Origin: JAGWAJ01 sp026707615 | GTDB lineage: Bacteria > Acidobacteriota > Vicinamibacteria > Vicinamibacterales > UBA8438 | Length of the DNA stretch: 64,000 nucleotides | Assembly (NCBI GenBank): GCA_965207595.1 | Contig: CBDBMW010000011.1 | Coordinates: 62,001-126,000, forward strand | Reading direction: 5' to 3' | Shown: piece by piece, positions 1-9,590 of the stretch | Layout: the number at the start of each line of letters is the position of its first letter | Position numbering within the stretch: the stretch's first letter is position 1 | The notes under the pieces: generated by a model | Seen by the model: the letters and a program-made list of their open reading frames with translations, nothing else | Database searches by the model: none | What the model was told of the DNA's origin: nothing | Program-made: the position numbers and the translations under genes

Positions 1-78
1 CACCCTTGTTGAGAATTGGGAGGCTATGTTAAACGTCATTTAGCTGTCAATGGGGTAATTTTTTGTTATTCTGTTCGG
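1..78 (+). promoter_or_regulatory. AT-rich leader before the repressor gene
   Basis: This stretch is clearly more AT-rich than its surroundings and lies directly upstream of the GTG start proposed for the repressor at 79. It probably carries the repressor promoter and operator. I cannot place -10 and -35 boxes with confidence, and the upstream part lies outside the window. Confidence 0.3.
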
Positions 79-792
79 GTGACCATCGTCGGACAGCGTC
101 TCCTAAAGGCCCGAAAACTAAGGGGTTTTTCGCAGCTTCGGCTCGCCACAGACACCGGCAACTCGCCTCCGCTGATCTCCATGGTCGAGACCGGCCGCGC
201 CAACTTGTCCGTCGCCAACCTGTCGGCCGCCGCCAGGGTTCTGGGCGTCGCGACCGACTTTCTCTGCGGCCACAGCCCCGACCCGACGCCCGCCGCGCAA
301 CTCGCCCGCGAGCTGGCCGCCGCGGAGACGCGCATACGCGACCTCGAAGAACACCGGAGGCAGGCCGGTCCGGGCGACGACGGCGACTACATCGGGGTTT
401 CCGAGATCGCCTCGGCGGCCGGGGACGGGGCGGTCGTCGAAGACGAACGCATCACGGGAAGGGTCAAGTTTCGGAGGTCATGGCTCGCGCGGCACGGGCT
501 CATGGCACGCGACTGCCGCATCATCCAGGTCCTCGGCGAGTCGATGGAGCCGACGCTTGTCGACGGCTGCTCGATCCTGGTGAACCGCGCCGGGCGGCGG
601 CGGCGCGCCGGACACATCTACGTCGTCCGCACCGACGACGGCCTCATCGTCAAGCGCGCCGGCAAGGACCGGGCCGGCGCCTGGCAGCTCGTCAGCGACA
701 ACCCCAACAAGCAGGCATGGCCAACACGCCCCTGGCCCACCGGCGCCGCCGTCATCGGTGAGGTCCGATGGGCCGCGCGGACGTTCCTCTGA
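79..792 (+). CDS. XRE-S24 phage/ICE-type repressor (LexA-like autoprotease)
   Basis: A 237-residue repressor of the lambda CI/LexA type. An XRE helix-turn-helix occupies about residues 5-62, a short charged helix follows (70-93), and an S24 peptidase domain covers about 120-235. The catalytic pair is visible: Ser155 in GESMEPTL and Lys192 in LIVKRA. Such proteins bind operators of a mobile element and cleave themselves after RecA activation. The frame is open back to a TTG at 16, but GTG at 79 is preferred because the helix-turn-helix begins right after it. An integrase gene follows 11 bp downstream, so this is probably the control gene of an integrative element. Target operators are unknown. 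Confidence 0.85.
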   Translation: MTIVGQRLLKARKLRGFSQLRLATDTGNSPPLISMVETGRANLSVANLSAAARVLGVATDFLCGHSPDPTPAAQLARELAAAETRIRDLEEHRRQAGPGDDGDYIGVSEIASAAGDGAVVEDERITGRVKFRRSWLARHGLMARDCRIIQVLGESMEPTLVDGCSILVNRAGRRRRAGHIYVVRTDDGLIVKRAGKDRAGAWQLVSDNPNKQAWPTRPWPTGAAVIGEVRWAARTFL

Positions 793-803
793 GGAGTGAA
801 CCG

Positions 804-2000
804 ATGGCATCCACCGTCAACGAGACCCACAGCACAACTTCGGAGCCGTCGACGAAGACAGCGACATCCGAGCCGCGCGCCGCGAAGGCGACTTCGACCG
901 GCAAGCAGTCACCCAGGAGCGGCGTGCAGGCTCATTCCCGCAAGCGGGTCCGTGTCGCGCAGGGTGTCTACCGAGACCGACACGGTCTCGCCGCAACGGT
1001 CAAGGTCAACGGTGTCCAGCGCGAGATCCGCTTTCCGCCCGGCACGCCGCTCAAGACCATTCGTGCGCAGCGCGACGAACTGCGTGCCAGCTTGCGGAGG
1101 CTGCCCGCCAGCGCACGTCACACGCTCGGCCACGATGCCGGGCGCTACCTCGAACAGGTCGAGAACACGCTCGTCAGCTTCGCGGACCGCCGACGCGATC
1201 TCAACGCGTGGCTGCCCCGCTTCGGCCACCTGCGGACGCTGGCCCTGCCGTCCCACCTCGGGGCGCTCAACGGCCAGCTCCACGCTTGGCGCGAGACGCT
1301 CTCCGCCATGAGTTGCAACCACCGCCGCCACGCCCTGACGAATCTGGTCCGCGTGCTCTACGGACGCCGCTCCGCGGGAGAGCTGGTCGACCTGGTCCGC
1401 TTTCCCCCGGCGCCTCCACGGCCCAGATGGATCGACCGCCAGCACATCGCCGACGTGCTCTCGCAGCTCACGCCCGGATCGATGACCCGCGTTCGGCTTG
1501 AACTCATGCACTGGACGGGAATGCGACCGTCCCAGATGGGCCGGCTCCGTGCGGAGGACTTCCGGCTCGACGAGCCCATTCCCTACGTAGCCGTTCCCCG
1601 CGGCAAGGGCGGCCGGCTCGCGGCGGTGCCGCTCGTGCCCGAAGGCATCTCCGCTGCACGGGCGTTTCTCGACTCGGGGGCGTTCGGCCCCTGGTCACGC
1701 GGCAGCGCCAACAAGTCACTCCGCGCCGCCGCCCGCCGCGCCGGCCGTGCGCCGTTCACGGTCTACCAGATCCGCCATTCGTTCGCCTCGGGTCTCCGCC
1801 GCGCCGGCACGGACGTGGCGGACATCCAGGACATGTACGGGCATACTAGGCCGGAGACGACCATGATCTACGCCCCTCCCGAACTGGCGAAGCACCGAGC
1901 GGCGATGGAGCGACTGCGGCAGAGCGACCGGACGGCCGCTGCCGCGCCGCTTGCGGCGCCGATTCGGCTGGCAGAACCGGCTGGCAACGCAGATGGGTAA
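804..2000 (+). CDS. tyrosine recombinase (integrase) beside tRNA-Lys
   Basis: A 398-residue tyrosine recombinase. The C-terminal catalytic domain shows the first Arg in HWTGMRPSQMG, the box II HxxR in YQIRHSFASGLRR, and the terminal His and Tyr in YGHTRPETTMIYAPP. ATG at 804 is chosen because GAGGAG lies just upstream; the frame is open to 768, which would overlap the repressor. The gene ends 29 bp before a tRNA-Lys gene, a usual integrase target. The tRNA's 5' end, not its 3' end, faces the integrase, so the usual geometry of insertion into a tRNA 3' end is not obvious. It is intact and unrelated in sequence to the P4-type integrase family found elsewhere in the window. Confidence 0.88.
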   Translation: MASTVNETHSTTSEPSTKTATSEPRAAKATSTGKQSPRSGVQAHSRKRVRVAQGVYRDRHGLAATVKVNGVQREIRFPPGTPLKTIRAQRDELRASLRRLPASARHTLGHDAGRYLEQVENTLVSFADRRRDLNAWLPRFGHLRTLALPSHLGALNGQLHAWRETLSAMSCNHRRHALTNLVRVLYGRRSAGELVDLVRFPPAPPRPRWIDRQHIADVLSQLTPGSMTRVRLELMHWTGMRPSQMGRLRAEDFRLDEPIPYVAVPRGKGGRLAAVPLVPEGISAARAFLDSGAFGPWSRGSANKSLRAAARRAGRAPFTVYQIRHSFASGLRRAGTDVADIQDMYGHTRPETTMIYAPPELAKHRAAMERLRQSDRTAAAAPLAAPIRLAEPAGNADG

Positions 2001-2004
2001 ACCG

Positions 2005-2122
2005 ATAAACCATTTATAATCAGTCTTTTGGGCCGCTAGCTCAGTGGTAGAGCACCTGACTTTTAATCAGGGTGTCGCTGGTTCGATCCCAGCGCGGCCC
2101 ACCTTTAGAATCAATGGTTTAT
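2005..2122. repeat. 9-bp inverted repeat flanking tRNA-Lys
   Basis: ATAAACCAT at 2005-2013 and ATGGTTTAT at 2114-2122 form a perfect 9-bp inverted repeat on either side of the tRNA gene. It may be recombinase arm or core binding DNA of the neighbouring integrase, or chance in AT-rich flanks. Confidence 0.5.
2030..2101 (+). tRNA. tRNA-Lys (anticodon UUU)
   Basis: A complete cloverleaf can be folded. The acceptor stem pairs GGGCCGC (2030-2036) with GCGGCCC (2094-2100). The D-arm contains AGTGGTAGAGC, the anticodon loop is CTTTTAA giving UUU, and the T-arm contains GGTTCGATCCC. CCA is not fully encoded: CC follows the discriminator A and the next base is T. It decodes AAA/AAG lysine codons. Confidence 0.93.
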
Positions 2123-2891
2123 GGAGAGTTCAGCGAGAGGGGCATGGAGTTTGTCACCACTATGTCACCAACCAAAACCCGCGGCTCCTGGACAAGCTTG
2201 GTGAGGATTTCCGTCGCCGCTCTCGGCGGCCTTGATGTCCCGTTCGCCGGACGGGCTTGCCCGGCTACCATGCGGTCCACCACTATCCATCGCTAACACA
2301 CTGCAGCATAAGGACTTACAGACTTCGCTCTAGCAGCACTCCCAATGTCATCCCCCAACTGGCGGCGGAATTCGGCGGACACTCTGGGACCCGGGGCGGA
2401 CAGAGCCGCTGGGTCGGCTGTGCCTGCCAGCCGATCCGGCCTGCCGAACGCAACCCGATGCTGATCCCGTCGACGAGTGTTCCCGACCGCCATGGACGAC
2501 AGTCGACCGACGACGCGCCGTTCACCGTGATCAGGCCCTCGCACGTGCGCCTCCCGCCCCGGACCTTCGTTGGCGGGCTTCGGATCGCGGCTCCCTGGCT
2601 TGCTCGCGTCGACCCTCGGTATCCGCTCGAGTCCGAAACGTCGCCCCCCGGCAAGGCGTCGGGCGACGTCGATACCCTCTCGACAGACGGATCCGCCGTA
2701 CAGACGGACCTCGCGGCCTCTGCAGGTCCGCGGATCTCCTCCAACACCGCGCGGAGGAGCCGCGGCCTGCAACCGGCTTCCGGACGTTGTTTTGCTGCCC
2801 TGAATGGCCCGTCGCCGCAAGTCACTCCGAACAAGGGACTTCACTCGGGCCGCGGTCACACGGTCTATCCTGACCTTCGAAGGAGCGGAGC
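2123..2891. other. about 770 bp without a convincing gene
   Basis: Open frames exist on both strands, but all have the arginine-, proline- and serine-rich composition of shadow frames in GC-rich DNA. None has a good ribosome site or a recognisable motif. I see no RNA gene here. It could be decayed coding sequence. Confidence 0.5.
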
Positions 2892-3542
2892 GTGAAGCGT
2901 CGAAGACTGCGCTGGGACAACTGGCGCAGGGACGTCTTCATGGTGTTCTTGGGCGCCGTCCTGACGTTCACAGCGGGAAGCGCCCGCCAGTGGGCGACCG
3001 CGAATGCTCAGCAGGCCACCTTGAGGGCGTTGATCCGCGTCGAACTGGCCCAGAACTCCGTCTCCCTCAGTCGAAGCAGCCGCAATCTGCGGAGGGCAGC
3101 CTCAGGTCTGGAGCGCTTTCTCTCTGGCGATGCTCCTGCTCCACCCCTTGCCGCCGGGTACCTCGGTCTAGCCACGGTTGGACTGCAGAATCAGCTAGGA
3201 ATCCCCAGCGTGTTCCATGCAGACCACAGGCTCCTGGCACTGTACTCTCTCGTGTACGGGCGCGTGCTCCGCCTCATGGAGGTCCAGAGGACCCTGGATG
3301 CGGCTGCCGTCCAGTACTCAGCTGCCCTGAGTCCCGAGGACCGGCGACACGCCGCCGCGCAGCTGAAGGCCGTCATCGGGTACCAGCTTCGCATCAGCGA
3401 TGCTCTGACGTCCGAACACGGCGGGTTGTTGACGCTCGTTCAATGCATGGACCAGTTCGAGGCGGGAGAGGACGAATGCGAATACGTGCCGGGCGCCCTC
3501 GACGCCACGGACGTGATGGGGAACGATACACCCCAAGAATAG
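2892..3542 (+). CDS. membrane-anchored hypothetical protein
   Basis: A 216-residue protein I do not recognise. It starts at GTG 2892, preceded by GAAGGAG. A short basic N-terminus (MKRRRLRWDNW) is followed by one hydrophobic segment at about residues 15-32, consistent with a single N-terminal membrane anchor. The rest is mostly helical with many Arg, Leu and Ala and ends in an acidic tail. An overlapping frame starting at 2804 is a shadow. No partner gene is adjacent: an IS21 begins about 240 bp downstream. Function is unknown. Confidence 0.6.
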   Translation: MKRRRLRWDNWRRDVFMVFLGAVLTFTAGSARQWATANAQQATLRALIRVELAQNSVSLSRSSRNLRRAASGLERFLSGDAPAPPLAAGYLGLATVGLQNQLGIPSVFHADHRLLALYSLVYGRVLRLMEVQRTLDAAAVQYSAALSPEDRRHAAAQLKAVIGYQLRISDALTSEHGGLLTLVQCMDQFEAGEDECEYVPGALDATDVMGNDTPQE

Positions 3543-3882
3543 CCTGACGCTCGCGAAGGGTTCAGGAAACGCCCGAGCCCCGTTCCGCGACATGGGCGCA
3601 ACGCCGGGCGACGCCGCCTCCACCGCCCGACACTGCTAATACATTGGAAAAAAGGGGCTTGCGCGCCTAAGGGCAGGTTAATGCCACAAATTGCACCCCT
3701 GTACCGAGCGCGCATACGCTCAGTTGCGCAGAGTCTGACGCGCCGACGCGCCCACGTGCCTAACGTCGCACCCCCTCGGTGGACACCCAAATCCGGCCAT
3801 TAATGGACACCTGAAAACCGGCCATTTCCGATAGCGGTCCGAGACGTTGACGCGGGGCGGGAACGGCGTGTTCCTGCCCGGC

Positions 3883-5473
3883 ATGAGCAACGTCTTGGCC
3901 GAAGGGAAACGACAACAGGTCCTGGCGCTGGGACGCCTCGGCTGGTCGCTGCGAGGCATCGAGCGAGCGACCGGGGTCCGGCGCGAGACGGCCAGCGGCT
4001 ACCTGAAGGCCGCCGGCGTGGTGGTGCGAGGCCGGGGACGGCCTCCCGCTCGTCCGGCAAAACCGGCCATTACGTCGGAGGTGTCCACCGACCCTGCGCC
4101 GACGCCCGCCGCCGACACGGGCGCGGGTGACGCCACTCCCGCGACCGAGGACGAGCCCAGTCGAGCGCCGCAGGCGAGCGCCTGCGAGCCCTACCGCGAC
4201 TTCATCGTCGATGCGCTGGGCCGCAGGCGCAACGCCATGGCCATCTGGCAGGACCTGGTCGACGACCACGGCTTCCCGGCCGGCTATGCGAGCGTGCGGC
4301 GCTTCGTCTCGACCCTCCGGCAGCAACCCGCCGTCGAGGCCCGGGTCGTCATCACCAGCGCCGCCGGGGAAGAGGCCCAAGTTGATTACGGCGACGGACC
4401 GATGGTCCGCAACGCAGACTCGGGCAAGTACCGGCGGACCCGGCTCTTCGTCCTGACGCTGGGCTACTCGCGCAAGTCCGTCCGGTTCCTGGTCCCCCGC
4501 TCCAGCGCGCGGGTCTGGGCCGAGCTGCACGAGCGGGCGTTCCGCCGGCTGGGCGGCAGCCCCCAGCGTCGTCATCGTCGACAATCTCAAGGAGGGCGTC
4601 CTCACCCCCGACGTCTACGACCCCAAGCTCAATCCGCTCTACCGCGACGTGCTCGCCCACTACGGCGTCGTCGCCCTGCCGTGCCGCGTCCGAGATCCCG
4701 ACCGAAAGGGCAAGGTCGAATCCGCCGTCGGCCACGCCCAGAAGACGCCGCTCCGCGGCCTGCGCTTCGAGCAGCTCGACGTCGCCCAAGCCTACCTGGA
4801 TCGCTGGGAGCAGCGCTGGGCCGACACCCGCATCCACGGCACCACCAAGCGCCAGGTCGCCGCCATGTTCGCTGAGGAGCGCTCGGCCCTCCGCCCGTTG
4901 CCGCTCGAGCCCTTCCGCTACTACCAGTACGGCCGCCGCACCGTGCACCTCGACGGCTGCGTCGAGGTCGCCTCCGCCTACTACAGCGCCCCGCCCGGCT
5001 GGATCGGCCGCCACCTCAACGTGCAGTGGAACGGAGCCCAGGTCCGACTGCTCGACCCCCGCACCGGCCAGCTCCTCCGCGAGCACCTCCGAGCCCCGGA
5101 GGGTTGCCACCGCATCGCCGACCCGGACCGACCCGCCCGCACCCCGCCGAAGACCCTCGCCCTGCTCGCCGCCGCCAAGCGCGTCGGCCCCGCCATCTCC
5201 GCCGTCTGCGACCACATCCACCGACACGACGGCGCCCGCGGCGTCCGTCGCATCCTCGGCGTGCTCGCCCTCGCCAGGAAGCACGGTCCCGCCGTCGCCG
5301 AACAGGCCGCCACCGCCGCCCTCGAATGCGGCTTCCCCACCTATCGCTTCGTCCGCCGCTACCTCGACCGCCGGCCCGCGCCGCCCCTCTCGCTGCGTCA
5401 GGTCGACCCCCTCATCCGCGAACTGACCGTCTACCGCGATCTCATCGATCGCAGAACAGGAGACTCGTCGTGA
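3883..5473 (+). pseudogene. istA: istA, IS21 transposase with a frameshift
   Basis: IS21 DDE transposase. An N-terminal helix-turn-helix (RGIERATGVRRETASGYL) is followed by the RNase H-like core. The first Asp is in QVDYGDGPM. After residue ~225 the frame shifts near 4556-4566, and the second Asp (VVIVDNLKEGV) and the Glu (GKVESAVGHAQ) are read in another frame that continues to the stop at 5471-5473. One base gained or lost is enough to explain it. Both halves are otherwise well conserved, so the mutation looks recent, or could be a sequencing error. Start ATG 3883. The stop overlaps the istB start. Confidence 0.85.
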
Positions 5474-6231
5474 ACCTCGTCGAACTCGATCAGGCCCTCC
5501 GAAAGCTCCGCCTCTCCGGCATGGCCGACGTCCTCGAGACCCGCCTCCAGCAGGCCCAGGTCGAGCAGATGGCTCCCATCGACCTCGTCGCCGCGCTCGT
5601 CTCCGACGAACTCCTCCGGCGCCAGGACCGCCTCCTCGAACGACGCCACAAGCACGCCCGATTCCGCGACCCCGACCGCTCGCTCGACTCCTTCGACTTC
5701 ACCTTCAACAAGAAGATCGACCGTGCCCTCGTCTTCGAGCTCGCCACCGCTCGATTCGTCGCCCAGCGCGAGGACGCTCTCCTGATCGGCCCGCCCGGTA
5801 CCGGGAAAAGTCACATCGCTCAAGCCATCGGCCGCGCCGCCATCCAGCAGGGATATCGCGTCCTTTACCGCGAGGCCCACACCTTCCTCGAAGAACTCGC
5901 CGAGGCCACCCTCGCCGACACCCGCAAGGCCTACCTCGCCGAGCTGACCCGCGTTCCCCTGCTCATCATCGACGACCTCGGCATGCGCAAGCTGCCCCAC
6001 ACCGCCGCCGAGGACCTCCTCGAGCTGATCATGCGCCGCTACGAGCGCGCCTCCACGATCCTCACGTCGAACCGCTCCGTCGACGACTGGGGGAAGCTCC
6101 TCGGCGACACCGCGGCCGTCACCGCGCTCCTCGACCGCCTGCTCCATCACGCCCACGTGCTCAAGTGCGGACCCAGAAGCTGGCGCACCAAGGTCCAGAC
6201 CGCCTTGCGCCGACAGGACGCCGTGAAGTAG
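5470..6231 (+). CDS. istB: IstB, ATPase helper of IS21 transposition
   Basis: A 253-residue DnaC-like AAA+ ATPase that directs IS21 transposase to target DNA. Walker A is GPPGTGKS, Walker B is LLIIDDLGM, and a sensor-like TILTSN follows. The GTG start overlaps the istA stop by 4 bp, the translational coupling usual in IS21. It appears intact although istA is frameshifted, so it could only act with a transposase supplied from elsewhere. Confidence 0.92.
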   Translation: MNLVELDQALRKLRLSGMADVLETRLQQAQVEQMAPIDLVAALVSDELLRRQDRLLERRHKHARFRDPDRSLDSFDFTFNKKIDRALVFELATARFVAQREDALLIGPPGTGKSHIAQAIGRAAIQQGYRVLYREAHTFLEELAEATLADTRKAYLAELTRVPLLIIDDLGMRKLPHTAAEDLLELIMRRYERASTILTSNRSVDDWGKLLGDTAAVTALLDRLLHHAHVLKCGPRSWRTKVQTALRRQDAVK

Positions 6232-6547
6232 AACTCAACTCCCTGTCTCGGGTCGCCGGAAATGGCCGGTTTTGACCCGTCCACAAATGGCCGGTTTTGA
6301 CCTGTCCGCTGAGGGCACCCCGCGCCAGACCGCAACCGGCGAGCGAGGTCGACGCCCGGGCGCCCTCGACGCCGCCGAGTCACGCCGGTTCGAGCGGTGG
6401 TTGCACCGTACGGGCGCCCACGATCGCCGCCCCACTGGAGCGCGATGCTCGCGCAGACGGTCGTCATCGTCGGCGCAACCGTCGCCTTGCGGATCGCCAG
6501 GGTTCCGGAATCGCACTACCGAACCGCGCTCCCTAGTTGGGGACCTG

Positions 6548-7399
6548 ATGCCTTCCGCCAGACCCGCGACTCACGCCGATATCGTCTACCGCACCTTGAT
6601 GTGGATGCGCGAACCGCTGGCCGGCTTCGTGCAGGAGACGACAGAAAGAGCGGTGGCAGAGCACGTCATCGACGAGAGCACCGTCGATGAAGTGCTCCAG
6701 AAGGTCGCGTTTCGGAAGAAGATCGCAGAGCTGGACACCAGGACCGTGCTGAAACTCATGGAGCGGTTGTGGAACCCAGTCTTCTTCGACAAGCCTGGAA
6801 AACTGGGACGGTCGTACGCGGCCGAAGTGCTGGTCTTCGCCAACAAGTGGGCCCACCCACGGCACCGCCCGCAGACCCTGGACGCGCAACGTCTCGTCGA
6901 CACCGCGAGGCGGCTGCTGATCGAGTGCGGAGTTGACCCACCCGACGAGATTCAGGCTCTGTACCGTGCGACCCGTCGTGACCCGGAGCCACCAGTCGAA
7001 ACGGAACCCGACGCTGGCTCCAATGGCGATGACGCAGCAGGGGTCGGTGACCTGATCGAGAGATTCACGATCCTCGAGGAGCATCTCGAGAGCCTGAGCG
7101 CAGCAGTAGCGCACCGCATCGATGCTCTCGCGGCACTGCTGGAACGCGCTGGCTATGGGACGAGGCAACCAGGACACTCCGACGCTCCACCGGAGGCGTG
7201 TACTGATCGGCAGGCAGCAAAGATCTTTCGCCTGCTGGTGGAACTCGACGTGAACACCGCGGACGATGACGCCGTCCGCGACGCCCTCGACGACCGGGGA
7301 TTCGACGGCTCTCTCATCAAGACATGGTGCCAGGAGCGCTACACCAAGACTGAAGCGGCCGAGAAGATCAAGGCGCTCATCCGGAAGGTGAGCGAGTAG
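6548..7399 (+). CDS. HEPN-like (Swt1-type?) hypothetical protein
   Basis: A 283-residue protein. The N-terminal ~120 residues end in EVLVFANKWAHP. A (R)NxWAH motif at this place is typical of Swt1-type HEPN domains, many of which are RNA-cutting or RNA-binding modules of defence systems; here the usual Arg before Asn is replaced. A low-complexity acidic linker follows (about 155-185), then a helical stretch that may be a coiled coil (DLIERFTILEEHLESLSAAV), and a C-terminal helical domain ending in KIKALIRKVSE. ATG 6548 is taken because upstream codons lie in the IS21 end. The HEPN assignment rests on one motif. Alternative: an unrelated helical protein. Confidence 0.6.
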   Translation: MPSARPATHADIVYRTLMWMREPLAGFVQETTERAVAEHVIDESTVDEVLQKVAFRKKIAELDTRTVLKLMERLWNPVFFDKPGKLGRSYAAEVLVFANKWAHPRHRPQTLDAQRLVDTARRLLIECGVDPPDEIQALYRATRRDPEPPVETEPDAGSNGDDAAGVGDLIERFTILEEHLESLSAAVAHRIDALAALLERAGYGTRQPGHSDAPPEACTDRQAAKIFRLLVELDVNTADDDAVRDALDDRGFDGSLIKTWCQERYTKTEAAEKIKALIRKVSE

Positions 7400-7559
7400 C
7401 CTGCGCTGATCGTCTTCAGGCAGAGTCAGCACGAGTATCGCTGTAAATTCCTGATAATACATGCTTTATGAGAACAACCGGAGGCGACATCCCACGGTAT
7501 GTCCCACAACGTCGGGAAGGCATGGCCATCGCCTGCGGCTTCGCGCTTCGTGCAGCTCA

Positions 7560-9010
7560 TCATAATCGGTCGCGACCGCCGGCGGCAGTCCCACCGCCAA
7601 GCCCAACCCGGTAACGGCGACCGCGCTTCGCGACGGCCAGCGCGAGGGCCGCGAAGCCGGCTGCGGGCACGGCGCGCGGCCGCCGCTCAGTAATCGAGCC
7701 AGCGACGTGATCGGCGACCGACCGCACCTCCGGAACGGACAGCGCCGGGTTGAACGTCCGGACGAGGTCGCGCACCGCGGGGGCCAGCGCCATCGGATCG
7801 CCGGCGGTCCGCACCACCAGGTGCGACACGCCGGTGGGCACGCGCGGCCACGTGACGTACATCGTGCCGCCCCGCGGCGCCGCGAGCTTCTCGCACCTTC
7901 ATGTCGTCGACGAAGGCGATGACCGACGACTTCCCTCCCGCGATATCGAGGTCATCGATTGCCGTACGGCGACAGGCGACCGATCGGATCCCGGTCCGGG
8001 TGGAAGAACCGCGCGGCGGTCTCGCTCTGAATCGGGGACCCGCCTCCGCCGCGTCGTCGGCGGTGCCGAACGGGCGCCCTGCGCGCAGCCGCGTGCCCAG
8101 CGCCGCGAAGTAGCTGCGGATGACCGCGCCGAACGAGAAAACGATCTCGTGCCGCGACGCCTCGCCCCGATCGTCCTCATACAGGGTGTTCACGAACGCG
8201 GTCTGCTCCTGCGCGTCGCCCGTGATGAACGACGCGTCGGCGGGCACCAGCCGCGCGGTCAGCGCCCCGCCGCTCAAAGCTGCCCTCCTCGTCGAGCAGC
8301 CGTTCGACGTTGCGGATGAGCAGCCCAAGCGCCGCTCAACAGCACGATCGACAAGGCGATCTGGCCGGCCATCAGTCCCGCTCGAAGACGCCCGCCGGCT
8401 CGCGAGCCGGCCGCCGTCGCTCCCCCCGCGGGGTGGCGCCGCCACCCCGCACGGCGCCCGCGATGGAGGCGCCTCCGCACGCGACACCGACCAAAGGGTC
8501 AGGACGAGGTCGCCGACGACGACCGGCGCATCGAATTCCACCGCGCCGACGCGCGGCACGCCGGCAGCCGCGGCCGAAGCCGCACATCGGCCCAGGCCGC
8601 CACGAAACCCAGCACGAGCCCGACCGCGGCCTCGGCCAGACCTTCGACCAGCGCGGCCCGGAGCAGGCGGACCAGTCCCGAGCCGAGGCCGACGCGGACG
8701 GGGAACTCCCGCCGGCGGGGAGCCGAGCGTCCGACGAGGAGGGTCGCCGCGTTCGCGCGCGTCACGGCGAGCACCAGCAGGGGCCGCCCCGCCGCCGACA
8801 CCTGCAGGGCGGGCCGGACGTCGCCGAGCAGCATCTCCTCGACCGGCGTGCCCGCCGCGGCCCACCGGTCGGCGCCCGGGACGCCCCGGGCACCAGAGCC
8901 TCGCGGGCGACCCGGGCGGCGTCGTCCCGACCCTGGGCGAGGGAGACGCCGTGCCGCATGCGGCCCACGGTGCCGCGATCCCCCGGCACCGCGGGAACGT
9001 CGTCTAGGGA
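7560..9010 (-). pseudogene. ADOP/MacB-like ABC permease, decayed
   Basis: The minus strand holds ordered pieces of an acidobacterial-type duplicated permease (FtsX/MacB_PCD). An N-terminal core piece with LLGDVRPALQVSA and ANAATLLVGRSAPRRREFPV lies at about 8530-8840. A mid piece with RAGLMAGQIALSIVLLSGA is near 8350-8410. A periplasmic piece with GDAQEQTAFVNTLYEDDRGE is near 8160-8230, and a C-terminal piece with LVVRTAGDPMALAPAVRD is near 7760-7830. They are in three frames with several indels, so the gene is dead. ADOP proteins are inner-membrane permeases, often without a cognate ATPase. Confidence 0.75.
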
Positions 9011-9119
9011 ACCCACGAGCGCAGAAGCTTGGTCCGGCGCTTTCCGTGCGGGCGCAGGGGTCTGGGGTGACATGCGTGTACACTGAGGTGCTGGTTGGCA
9101 AACTGCGGAGAATTGGAAG

Positions 9120-9590
9120 ATGACATCAGGTGCGAAGAAACCGTGGCAGGAATACGAACAGGTCGCTAGGCATCTACTCGACCGATTCAGGGAGCATTTC
9201 GGATTGGAAAGGGTGGAAGGTAAGCAACGGGTCACGGGTGTCGCGAGTACTTGGGAACTTGACGCCAAAGGAGTACTGGTCGACGGTGCCGGTATCGTTG
9301 TCGTGGAGTGCCGTAGACGGACGACGAGAATGCCTCAGGAAGACATGGGTGGCATAGCCTACAAGATCCGTGACGTTGGAGCCTCCGCCGGCCTTGTTGT
9401 TACCCCATTGACGCTTCAGAAGGGAGCGGCGAGCGTGGCCGCGCAGGAACGAATCCAGCATGTGACTTTGACGGAAAGCAGTACGACCACAGACTACTTG
9501 ATGGAGTTCCTACATCGTATCTTCGTCGGAGTGTCCAGCACCGTCGTAGCTCACGACGAAGTGAAGATAACGGTGATTCGCTCGGAGTAG
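9120..9590 (+). CDS. small Mrr-like restriction endonuclease-fold protein
   Basis: A 156-residue protein with a PD-(D/E)XK-like pattern: an N-terminal helix with a Glu (YEQVARHLL), then WELDAKGVL and a strand ending in IVVVECRRR, where Asp and Glu-x-Arg take the catalytic positions (Arg instead of the usual Lys). Later SAGLVVTPLTLQKGAASVA resembles Mrr_cat domains, in which a helix follows the third core strand. Such proteins cut modified or foreign DNA. It starts at ATG 9120. It stands alone between two decayed genes, so any partner is lost or never existed. The substitution in the E-x-K motif makes activity uncertain. Confidence 0.7.
   Translation: MTSGAKKPWQEYEQVARHLLDRFREHFGLERVEGKQRVTGVASTWELDAKGVLVDGAGIVVVECRRRTTRMPQEDMGGIAYKIRDVGASAGLVVTPLTLQKGAASVAAQERIQHVTLTESSTTTDYLMEFLHRIFVGVSSTVVAHDEVKITVIRSE

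Larger units (their letters stand above)
3779..6309 (+). mobile_element. IS21-family insertion sequence
   Basis: The element carries istA and istB in the usual overlapping order between ends that each hold two copies of a repeat related to AAAACCGGCCATT. On the left they lie at about 3791-3801 and 3815-3828; on the right, inverted, at about 6258-6275 and 6284-6299. Multiple terminal repeats are typical of IS21. The outermost aligned bases are about 3779 and 6309. No clear target duplication is seen. With istA frameshifted, the copy is probably not autonomous. Confidence 0.85.

Noticed and set aside
2257..2895. 212-codon + frame and overlapping minus frames
   Set aside because: No ribosome site, no family and shadow-like composition. 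Kept only as an uncertain noncoding interval.
3690..3790. Search for an IS21 target duplication
   Set aside because: The bases outside the two ends do not match over 4-8 bp, so no target repeat is claimed.
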